Shown piece after piece: positions 56,479-64,000 of a stretch of DNA of 64,000 bases. The notes beneath the pieces were generated by a model that had not been told where the DNA came from, made no database searches, and worked only from the letters and a program-made list of their open reading frames with translations. The stretch covers positions 1 through 64,000 of the forward strand of contig NZ_CAJGZJ010000015.1 of NCBI RefSeq assembly GCF_904846225.1. The letters are read 5' to 3'. The number at the start of each line of letters is the position of its first letter. The first letter of the stretch is position 1. The translations under genes and the position numbers were made by a program. This DNA is from Psychrobacter immobilis (GTDB taxonomy: Bacteria > Pseudomonadota > Gammaproteobacteria > Pseudomonadales > Moraxellaceae).

Positions 56479-59169
56479 ATGAGCAATGCCGTGACATCTG
56501 ACCAATCAGAAAACAATTATTATAATCCACAAGCGATAGAAGCGACGCAGCAAGCCAAATGGGCTGCAGACAAGCGCTATGAAGTGGGTAATGAGCCGAG
56601 CGGCGATAAGCCAAGTCGTTATATGTTGTCCATGTTCCCTTATCCAAGCGGCAAGCTGCATATGGGTCATGTGCGTAACTATACTATATCCGATGTTTTA
56701 AGCCGTTATTATCGCCTCAAAGGTTATGAAGTTATGCAACCAATGGGTTGGGATGGATTTGGTTTGCCAGCAGAAAACGCGGCAATCGCCAACCAAACCC
56801 CGCCTGCCAAATGGACCTTTGCCAACATTGACAACATGCGCGCGCAGCTCAAATTGCTAGGCTTGTCTATCGACTGGTCACGTGAATTTGCCACCTGTAG
56901 CCCTGAGTATTATCAATGGGAGCAGTGGTTGTTTTTACAGTTATACAAAAAAGGCTTAGTCTATAAAAAGCTGTCCACCGTCAATTGGGATCCAGTCGAC
57001 AATACGGTCTTAGCCAATGAGCAAGTTATCGATGGCAAAGGCTGGCGTAGTGGTGCTCCGGTCGAAAAACGTGACATCCCCATGTATTACTTTAACATTA
57101 CCGATTATGCCGACGAGCTGTTGGATGATTTAGATCAGCTAGAAGGTCATTGGCCCTCTGAAGTATTGACCATGCAGCGCAACTGGATTGGCCGTAGTGC
57201 GGGTATGGAAGTACATTTCCCATATGAGCTGGCTGGTGAAAGCAATACGTTAGACGTATTCACCACCCGCCCCGATACGTTGATGGGCGTGACTTATGTC
57301 GCCGTTGCCGCAGAACATCCACTTGCCCAGTACGCTTCTGAAAATGATGACATGATTGCTCAGTTTTGCGCCCTTTGCAAAAAAGGCTCAGTCGCTGAAG
57401 CGGATCTGGCTAAAGCTGAAAAAATCGGTATGGATACAGGTTTAACGGTGACGCATCCTCTGACTGGCGAAGAAGTGCCTGTTTGGGTGGCCAATTATGT
57501 GCTCATGAGTTATGGCTCAGGTGCAGTGATGGCAGTTCCTGCTCATGACGAGCGTGATTATGAGTTTGCGACCAAATACAATTTGCCTATCAAGCAAGTC
57601 ATCAATGTGCCTAATGGTTATTTTGATGCGATAGAAGCAGATGCCAAAGCCAATAATGCCAAAAGCAATCTCGCCTATACCGAACGCAATACTTTGATCA
57701 ATTCAGGTGAGTTTGATGGATTGGATTTTGAGCAAGCGTTTGAGGCAATGCTGGCTAAGCTTGAACCAAAAGCACTGGCTAAGAAAAAAATCCAATATCG
57801 TCTGCGTGATTGGGGCGTGTCTCGCCAGCGTTATTGGGGTTGCCCTATCCCAATGGTCAACTGTGAGCATTGCGGCACCGTCCCTGTTGAAGAGCAAGAT
57901 TTGCCAGTCGTCCTGCCAACTGACGTCGTCCCTGATGGACGCGGTAACCCACTAAAAAATATTCCAGAATTCGTGAATACCAACTGCCCTAAATGCGGCA
58001 ACCCTGCTGAGCGTGAAACCGATACTTTTGATACCTTTGTCGAGTCAAGCTGGTATTATGCCCGCTTTGCTAGCCCAAATGACGCACAAAACATGGTCAA
58101 CAAATCTGCCGCCAATAAATGGCTGCCTGTCGATCAGTACGTTGGCGGTGTCGAGCACGCGGTAATGCATCTACTCTATGCGCGTTTTTTCCACAAGCTC
58201 ATGCGTGATGAGAACTTGGTAACAGGCGATGAGCCGTTTGCCAACTTGATGACTCAAGGGATGGTATTGGCAGGCACTTTTTATCGCGTCAATGCCGATG
58301 GTAGTACGACCTATTATTTTGCAGAAGATATCGATATTGACTTTGATGAGCGCGGTCAACCGATTAAAGCCCTATTAAAGCTAGATGGCAAGCCGGTGAC
58401 GATTGGTAAAATCGAAAAAATGTCTAAGTCAAAAAATAATGGTGTCGACCCACAAATCACCATTGATAAATATGGTGCTGACACGGTACGTCTATATACG
58501 TTATTCACCGCTCCTGCTGATCAAACGCTAGAATGGTCAGATGATGCATTGAAAGGTCCTTATAACTTCGTCAAAAAAGTGTGGCGCCTTGCGACTGAGC
58601 ATATGCAAGCACTTGCGACTGCAAACTTAAGCCTTGATACGCTAAATAGTGCCGACTTAAATACTGACGGCCTAAGCAAAGAAGCCAAAAACTTGCGTCG
58701 TAAGACTCATGAGACGATTGCCAAGATTGACAATGATTTGGGTGATCGTTTGGCATTGAACACGCCAGTATCCAGTTTGATGGAGCTTGCCAATGAGCTG
58801 TCAGGCTTTAAATCTAATAATGAGCAAGATTTGCAAGTACAGCATGAGGCATTGACTGACTTACTTATCATGCTATCCGTTTATGCCCCGCACGTTGGCG
58901 AGCATTTACTTGAACAGTTAGGGTTAGATACGGCGACGTTAAATTACCCAGCCGTTGATCAAAGTGCGCTGGTGCAAGATACGATCACGATGGTGGTACA
59001 GGTCAATGGTAAAATGCGCGGTAAAATGGATGTTGCACCGAATAGCGATCCAGAGCAGCTAAAAGTGCAAGCGCGTACCATGGAAAGTGTGGCAAAATTC
59101 ATTACTGGCGAGATCAAAAAAGAAATCGTCGTACCCAATAAGCTAGTGAATATCGTGGTTGCAGGCTAA
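56479..59169 (+). CDS. leuS: Leucyl-tRNA synthetase
   Basis: A class I aminoacyl-tRNA synthetase that charges tRNA-Leu and edits mischarged products. The HIGH motif is PSGKLHMGHVRNYT, the editing domain has TTRPDTLMGVTYVAVAAEHPLA, and KMSKSKNNGVDP is KMSKS. The C-terminal MVVQVNGKMRGKMDV is usual. The ATG at 56479 (MSNAVTSDQS) is favoured by a typical head length; a frame starts at 56422 without a ribosome site. It leads the leuS-lptE-holA unit. Confidence 0.97.
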   Translation: MSNAVTSDQSENNYYNPQAIEATQQAKWAADKRYEVGNEPSGDKPSRYMLSMFPYPSGKLHMGHVRNYTISDVLSRYYRLKGYEVMQPMGWDGFGLPAENAAIANQTPPAKWTFANIDNMRAQLKLLGLSIDWSREFATCSPEYYQWEQWLFLQLYKKGLVYKKLSTVNWDPVDNTVLANEQVIDGKGWRSGAPVEKRDIPMYYFNITDYADELLDDLDQLEGHWPSEVLTMQRNWIGRSAGMEVHFPYELAGESNTLDVFTTRPDTLMGVTYVAVAAEHPLAQYASENDDMIAQFCALCKKGSVAEADLAKAEKIGMDTGLTVTHPLTGEEVPVWVANYVLMSYGSGAVMAVPAHDERDYEFATKYNLPIKQVINVPNGYFDAIEADAKANNAKSNLAYTERNTLINSGEFDGLDFEQAFEAMLAKLEPKALAKKKIQYRLRDWGVSRQRYWGCPIPMVNCEHCGTVPVEEQDLPVVLPTDVVPDGRGNPLKNIPEFVNTNCPKCGNPAERETDTFDTFVESSWYYARFASPNDAQNMVNKSAANKWLPVDQYVGGVEHAVMHLLYARFFHKLMRDENLVTGDEPFANLMTQGMVLAGTFYRVNADGSTTYYFAEDIDIDFDERGQPIKALLKLDGKPVTIGKIEKMSKSKNNGVDPQITIDKYGADTVRLYTLFTAPADQTLEWSDDALKGPYNFVKKVWRLATEHMQALATANLSLDTLNSADLNTDGLSKEAKNLRRKTHETIAKIDNDLGDRLALNTPVSSLMELANELSGFKSNNEQDLQVQHEALTDLLIMLSVYAPHVGEHLLEQLGLDTATLNYPAVDQSALVQDTITMVVQVNGKMRGKMDVAPNSDPEQLKVQARTMESVAKFITGEIKKEIVVPNKLVNIVVAG

Positions 59170-59249
59170 CTGTTTTAAGCTAAGCGTTTTAGGCTGAGTA
59201 CTTTTGGACTGAGTACTCTAAGCCTTCTTATAATTTAAGGATAGCGATT

Positions 59250-59966
59250 ATGTCGTATAAGCATAAAGCTGGGCAGTCACATCAACTCAGATTAAGCGAA
59301 CAAAACTGTCTTACCAAAAAATCAGGTGGACAAAAGCTAGCAACTGCCCTACTTGCTGCTCTACCAATGTTTGCGGTCATTGGAGCAACAGCAGGTCTCA
59401 GCGGTTGTGGTTTTCAGCTACGTGGCTATGATGCTCCGATGCTGTTTGGTGTCGCCAAAACGGCGGTGATTATCGAAGATAATCGTACCTCGTTTCCTCT
59501 TAAACTGCCATTAACGCGGCGTCTAGAAACTTTAAGTGTCGATGTTATTGATAACATGACAACGGCAGATGTTGTTAGCAATAATCAACGAGCTGGTGCT
59601 GAACCAATTGCCGCTATCGATATCAGTAACGTCCGTTTTAAACGTTATGAGCTGGTCGGTGTTTTGACAGAAATCCGCTTGGTACTATCAGCAAACGTCA
59701 GCTATCAAACGATCGAAAACGGCAAACCAGTTACGCTAAGCAATCCTATCCAAGTCGAGCGTAGCTATCAATACAATGATGCATCCGTCAGTACCGACGA
59801 TCAACAAGGCGATCAGGTTCGTGATTGGCTCTATGATAGCTTGGCACGCCGTATCACTGATCAATATGTTGCCATCTCTCTCCCTAAGGTGACATCGAAT
59901 GGCGCCAAACTTGTCAAGGCTGGTAATGCCCCAGCAGAGACAGCAGTAGTGGTACCAGATCCTTAA
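59250..59966 (+). CDS. lptE: LPS-assembly lipoprotein LptE
   Basis: An outer-membrane lipoprotein that plugs the LptD pore for LPS insertion. The signal segment ALLAALPMFAVIGATAGLSGC ends in a good lipobox (LSGC), followed by the family mark GFQLRGYD. The 50-residue head before the cysteine is long. TTAAGGATAG precedes the ATG. It sits between leuS and holA, its usual place. Confidence 0.92.
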   Translation: MSYKHKAGQSHQLRLSEQNCLTKKSGGQKLATALLAALPMFAVIGATAGLSGCGFQLRGYDAPMLFGVAKTAVIIEDNRTSFPLKLPLTRRLETLSVDVIDNMTTADVVSNNQRAGAEPIAAIDISNVRFKRYELVGVLTEIRLVLSANVSYQTIENGKPVTLSNPIQVERSYQYNDASVSTDDQQGDQVRDWLYDSLARRITDQYVAISLPKVTSNGAKLVKAGNAPAETAVVVPDP

Positions 59967-60024
59967 CGGTATCATGCGCTGTACATTCAATACTCATCTC
60001 CATTAACCTGTGTACCACTCATCT

Positions 60025-61122
60025 ATGCAAGATACCTTTATACAAGCCTACCCAAAACTGCAACAATCCTCAGTTGCAGTAGCTGGCTTGTGGCTGGCGC
60101 ATGGTGATGAAGCATTATTGAGTCAATGGCTCATAGACGCTTTACGCCCGCATTGGCGTGCGCAGAATTATGCAATTAAGCGCATAGAGCTTATATCGGT
60201 TAAGAGCTGGCAAGAAGTATTATCAGAGCTTGGTAGTCAGTCTTTGTTTGATGATGCCAGCGCGTTAATCGTGACGGGCAATCATAAACCAGACAAGGCA
60301 GTGATTGAGGAACTAGAACGCTTTGCACAGGATGCTCAAACTGGGGCGCACAGTCATAGCTTATTATGGCTCACGCCTAAACAAGATAAGCGCGCCCAAA
60401 GCAGCAAGTGGTTTGCGCCTTTTACTCAGTATGGTCATGTCATCGACTGCAATTTATATAATGAGCAGCAACGTCAGCAGCTCCTGCAGATACAGGCTCA
60501 GCAGTTTGGATTAAAGTTGTCTCAAGATGCTTGGCAGCTGCTCATGTCGCATACAGAACACCATCTACTAAGTGCTTATCAAACCTTGTGGCGGTTGTCC
60601 TATTTATTTGCGCCTCAGCTCGTCGGTGATAATGACGACTCGTTCCAAGAAGGCAGTAAGCTCACGCAATCGACTAGCAGTGTCGCACTGGATATCAAAG
60701 ACTTAAAAGCTGCCTTGGTTAGCGATGCTCAATTTAGCGTGTTTGATTTATCGGATGCGATGCTTGCAGGTAATAGCACGCAAGTGGCAAAAATTATCTT
60801 TCAGCTCAAAGCCACGGACGAGCCGACAACCTTAGTGTTATGGGCAATCAGTAAAGACATGCGTCAAATTATGCAATTGATGGATGGACAAGATCCGCAA
60901 GCGCTTGGTATTTGGCGTAGCAAACAAGGATTGTACCAACAAGCTTGCCGCCGTCAGTCAAAAATTCAAACGGCCGAATGGCCTGCGCTACTTTATCGCT
61001 GTGATCAAGCCATCAAAGGACTGATTCGCCAGCCAGCATGGGAATTGTTATTGCAGGCAGCGCTTGAATTGGCAGGAAAACGTTTGTTCACTGCCAAACA
61101 AGGTATTTTTTCCTTCCGATAA
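60025..61122 (+). CDS. holA: DNA polymerase III subunit delta
   Basis: The clamp-loader subunit that opens the beta clamp. The N-terminal AAA+-like part begins VAVAGLWLAHGDEALL and contains VKSWQEVLSELGSQSLFDDASALIV, a family mark. The C-terminal collar helices end LLLQAALELAGKRLF. ATG at 60025 (MQDTFIQ) is chosen; a GTG at 60010 would add five residues. Neither has a clear ribosome site. It is the third gene of the leuS unit. Confidence 0.9.
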   Translation: MQDTFIQAYPKLQQSSVAVAGLWLAHGDEALLSQWLIDALRPHWRAQNYAIKRIELISVKSWQEVLSELGSQSLFDDASALIVTGNHKPDKAVIEELERFAQDAQTGAHSHSLLWLTPKQDKRAQSSKWFAPFTQYGHVIDCNLYNEQQRQQLLQIQAQQFGLKLSQDAWQLLMSHTEHHLLSAYQTLWRLSYLFAPQLVGDNDDSFQEGSKLTQSTSSVALDIKDLKAALVSDAQFSVFDLSDAMLAGNSTQVAKIIFQLKATDEPTTLVLWAISKDMRQIMQLMDGQDPQALGIWRSKQGLYQQACRRQSKIQTAEWPALLYRCDQAIKGLIRQPAWELLLQAALELAGKRLFTAKQGIFSFR

Positions 61123-61170
61123 TGGTACTGCCATTGACACACAGCACCACTTTTAGTTTGCTTATTAAAT

Positions 61171-61908
61171 TTACTTAGTATCTCCAATCCTTGATGCTTC
61201 TTTGTTTATCAAATCAGATGTAGACAGCTCAAAATCACTATCCTGAACTTGTAAATCTTGACTATCTACGTTGTTAGCAGCCATCGATTTATTGCTTTCC
61301 TTACTATTTTGCATATCTCCTAACTGTTCTTGCAGTTTAGTCTTAGAGCTTTGAATGGTACTACTAACAGATTTACCGCTATTTTCAATGAGCTGCTGCA
61401 GTGCCTCTGTATCATCACGTTCAAACAGTTTTATTTTTTCCATGAAGTCTGGATCTTCAAGTTCATAATAAGGCGCTATAGAAAATGATAGCTTTTGTGC
61501 AATGAAGATTGTGGGCACACTATTTCGATAACTGTTGTAATTACGAACACTAGCATTATATCGTTCACGACGCTGTAAAATAGTTTCCTCTAAATTCTCA
61601 AGTTGACCCATTAACGTTTGATAAGTTTGATTGGCTTTCAAATCTGGAAATGCTTGGCTTAACGCTTTCATCGAATCCATGGCTTGATTGCCTTTGCTGA
61701 TTGATAAATGAGCTAATTTCTCGTGCTCACCATAGCCTTGAGCGATATCAACTACTTGATTGGCCAAGTCTATACGCTTTTTCAATGCTGCCTGTAAATT
61801 AGAAAGTTGCTCACGAATGGACTGCATGTCAGTCTGCAACCTATTATAGGTTTTTGCCACCCAAACAAGTATGGCAATAGCAATTGCTATGATAATAATT
61901 AACCACAT
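61171..61908 (-). CDS. LemA family protein
   Basis: A membrane-anchored protein of 245 residues. A single N-terminal helix (MWLIIIIAIAIAILVWVA) is followed by long helices with NLQAALKKRIDLANQVVDIAQGYGEHEK and AFPDLKANQTYQTLMGQLENLEETILQRRERYNASVRNYN, the LemA core. The C-terminal 70 residues are polar and disordered-looking. No metalloprotease partner gene is adjacent. The role is unclear in general. Confidence 0.88.
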   Translation of the reverse strand: MWLIIIIAIAIAILVWVAKTYNRLQTDMQSIREQLSNLQAALKKRIDLANQVVDIAQGYGEHEKLAHLSISKGNQAMDSMKALSQAFPDLKANQTYQTLMGQLENLEETILQRRERYNASVRNYNSYRNSVPTIFIAQKLSFSIAPYYELEDPDFMEKIKLFERDDTEALQQLIENSGKSVSSTIQSSKTKLQEQLGDMQNSKESNKSMAANNVDSQDLQVQDSDFELSTSDLINKEASRIGDTK

Positions 61909-62327
61909 ATTAAAGATACCTTATCCGATTTATAATAATAGACATTTTAACTAAAGAAATTTTGTTGAGAATTTCATTATACCTAAGTTCTATACTCGAA
62001 CGGCCTTACTTATAAAAAATTAAAAAAACTACGAAGAACAAAAGTAGGTTAATAAACGTAAAAGCCCCTCTTAGCAGATTGACAATTCTTCTATTTATAT
62101 CTTACAGCTTCTCTCGCTTAAGTCGTTATTTCAATAACGACTCCTATCAAAAAAATTGGCCATTTTCAAAAGACACCGCTTCACTGCTTCTAATTTAACA
62201 GCAAGTCTCCTCTATTCTTACTGTGTCTAACGCTGCCTTAACCTTTCTTAAACTAATTCCCATTCCATTTTGTGAATGAAGTCTCTACTATAGCTACACT
62301 TGATTTAATTGTGACTGGACTGTTGTT
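61909..62327. other. Divergent region between lemA and macA
   Basis: About 420 bp, AT-rich. It must hold two promoters; I could not pick convincing elements and saw no strong hairpin or repeat. Confidence 0.4.
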
Positions 62328-63665
62328 ATGCGCAAAATGAGCAAAAAATCTGCTATTAAATGGGGAGTTATCGCATTAATTGTCATAGCACTCGGGGCAT
62401 TGGCTTATACCTTCTTAAAACCAGAAGACACGACACCCAACTATCTAACAGCAAAAGCTGAGGTTGGCGATATCGAAAATAACGTGATGGCTTCTGGCAA
62501 AGTCAAAGCATTGAATACCGTTGATGTTGGTGCTCAGGTTTCTGGTGAAGTAAAACGCCTTTACGTTGAGGTTGGTGATGAAGTGAAGCAAGGTGATCTT
62601 ATTGCTCAAATCGATCAAGTCACGCAAAAGAATAATTTAAGTAATGAGCAAGCCACTCTTGAGCAAAGCCAAGCCGCGATTCAAAGCGCCCAAGCAGAAT
62701 CATTGAGCCGACAAGCCAGCTTAAAAGGCGCTTTCGCTGACCTTGCTAGCCGCCAGTCCGAGCTAAAACAAGCGCAGTCTGACTTCATCCGTTTGCAGTC
62801 TTTAGTTGCCATTGATGCGATATCTCAACAAGAGTATGACACTCAAGCGACCAGCGTAGAGACAGCCAAAGCAGCGGTTGCCAATGCTCGTGCGGCTATC
62901 GATACCGCCAAGGCAGCCATTGCGACAGCAGATGCCAATATCAATAGTGAACAAGCCGCACTACGAAAATCACAAACCAACGTGAATACTGCTGAGGAAG
63001 ATCTCAGTTACACCACGATTCGGGCACCCATATCAGGAACGGTGGTATCAATTACTACTGAGCAAGGCACGACAGTGAATGCCAATCAAACAGCGCCTAC
63101 CATCGTTACCTTAGCGGATTTATCAACGGTACGTATTAATGCTCAAATATCAGAAGCCGACGTCATTAACGTCAAGGCTGATATGCCCGTTTACTTTAAT
63201 ATCATTGGTAATCCTGATCAAAAGTTCGACTCTACCCTCAAAGCGCTCGAGCCTGCCCCTGAAGTAATTAGTGACACCAGCACAACAGACGCTGCTATCT
63301 ATTATGTCGGCTATATTGAAGTGCCTAATACTGAGAGGCGTTTTCGTATCGATATGACTGCGCAGGTTTATATCGTTATTGATCAAGCAAAAAATGCCTT
63401 ATTGATTCCTCCCGCTGCCTTACAGCCTGTCGGCAAAAAAGACAAAGCTGGTGCGGCTAATACTGCGGCTAACGATGATCCAAATGTAAAAACAGCCAAC
63501 GTTCGCGTTCTAAAAGCAGATGGCCAAGTGGTTGACCAAACCGTGACAACCGGTATCAACAACCGCGTCAATGTACAGATTTTAAGTGGCCTCAAAGAAG
63601 GTGATGAAGTGATACTAGGCGAAGAAAGTCCAGAAAAAGGCGGCAAAGGTGGTGGAGCGTTCTAA
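62328..63665 (+). CDS. macA: Periplasmic adaptor subunit of MacAB-type efflux (MacA)
   Basis: A membrane-fusion protein of 445 residues that links the MacB ABC transporter to an outer-membrane channel. One N-terminal membrane helix (KWGVIALIVIALGALAYTFL) is followed by the first lipoyl half (ASGKVKALNTVDVGAQVSGEVKRLYVEVGDEV), a long Ala/Gln-rich coiled-coil hairpin (about 105-220), the second lipoyl half (TTIRAPISGTVVSITTEQGTTVN), and beta-barrel and proximal domains. An Ala/Asn insert near 365-380 is low complexity. macB follows 100 bp later. Confidence 0.93.
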   Translation: MRKMSKKSAIKWGVIALIVIALGALAYTFLKPEDTTPNYLTAKAEVGDIENNVMASGKVKALNTVDVGAQVSGEVKRLYVEVGDEVKQGDLIAQIDQVTQKNNLSNEQATLEQSQAAIQSAQAESLSRQASLKGAFADLASRQSELKQAQSDFIRLQSLVAIDAISQQEYDTQATSVETAKAAVANARAAIDTAKAAIATADANINSEQAALRKSQTNVNTAEEDLSYTTIRAPISGTVVSITTEQGTTVNANQTAPTIVTLADLSTVRINAQISEADVINVKADMPVYFNIIGNPDQKFDSTLKALEPAPEVISDTSTTDAAIYYVGYIEVPNTERRFRIDMTAQVYIVIDQAKNALLIPPAALQPVGKKDKAGAANTAANDDPNVKTANVRVLKADGQVVDQTVTTGINNRVNVQILSGLKEGDEVILGEESPEKGGKGGGAF

Positions 63666-63765
63666 CGCTTCAACATAAAATTGGCATCAATCTTAATTGA
63701 TAAGCATTTAACCGCTTTCGATAAGCGCAATTATATAAGCAGTATGGATATAGGCAGCATCGCAA

Positions 63766-64000
63766 ATGAATACCCGAGAGTCCAGCCCTACTACCATAGC
63801 AAATGTCCCATTGATGCAGGTCAAAGGGCTAATAAGAGAATTCAAAGCTGGTGAACAAACCATTCGTGTGCTCCATGATATCGACCTGACCATCAATCAA
63901 GGTGAGATGGTCGCTATCATTGGGCAGTCAGGTTCTGGTAAATCAACCTTGATGAATATCTTAGGATGCTTGGATCAAGCGACTGCTGGTGAATATAAAG
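63766..64000 (+). CDS. macB: MacB ABC transporter (partial, N-terminus)
   Basis: The first 78 codons of the MacB ATPase-permease, cut by the window edge. [28 protein letters not shown] and Walker [10 protein letters not shown] (about residue 53) followed by LMNILGCLD are typical of the MacB/LolD group. The start is the ATG at 63766, with AGGCAGC upstream at moderate distance. It would pump macrolides, peptides or similar cargo with MacA. Confidence 0.92.
   Translation, partial: MNTRESSPTTIANVPLMQVKGLIREFKAGEQTIRVLHDIDLTINQGEMVAIIGQSGSGKSTLMNILGCLDQATAGEYK

Noticed and set aside
59190..59225. Imperfect hairpin between leuS and lptE as a terminator
   Set aside because: The arms have a bulge, no T-run follows, and lptE is expected to be co-transcribed with leuS.

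Overview
The window looks like a chromosomal segment of a Psychrobacter-type bacterium (Moraxellaceae, Gammaproteobacteria). The grounds are protein content and gene order: a 13-gene nuo operon with fused nuoCD, the dut-algC-argB and leuS-lptE-holA orders, a moderate GC content, and several small intergenic repeats. No rRNA, tRNA, CRISPR array or intact transposase gene was found.

Left part (1-14223), accessory. A decayed membrane-protein gene touches the edge. Three GNAT acetyltransferases, a small lipoprotein and a class II Fic protein follow. Next comes a minus-strand siderophore-iron uptake operon: TonB-dependent receptor, binding protein, two FecCD permeases, ATPase, and a FhuF-like reductase. 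A strong Fur box and a 58-bp palindrome lie about 300 bp upstream of the receptor. A YeeE/YedE sulfur transporter stands alone after it.

Middle (14224-28353). A six-gene minus-strand operon joins trehalose synthesis (otsB, otsA) to an acyl-CoA dehydrogenase-like flavoprotein, a PIG-L deacetylase, a NodS-like methyltransferase and a family 2 glycosyltransferase. The last three resemble the glycosyl transfer, N-deacetylation and N-methylation logic of Nod-factor synthesis. This is the best candidate here for an undescribed pathway. After it lie a methyltransferase, a short gene graveyard (GNAT fragment fused to a Fic relic), and a GC-richer two-gene insert (DUF2231 membrane protein and sorbosone dehydrogenase-like lipoprotein) bordered by repeat fragments. 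ybeY follows, flanked by two MITE-like elements with matching terminal inverted repeats. Then come mscS and a broken TonB-like gene.

Right part (28748-64000), mostly core. It holds an unknown conserved protein, ferredoxin-NADP reductase, the nuo operon (nuoN to nuoA on the minus strand), rep, mgtE, dut, algC, argB, small unknown proteins, a YffB/Spx-like protein, leuS-lptE-holA, lemA, macA and the start of macB. Oddities here include a long charged insert in NuoG with a hexanucleotide repeat, two hairpins between nuoA and nuoB, and an unusual active-site loop in the AlgC-like mutase.
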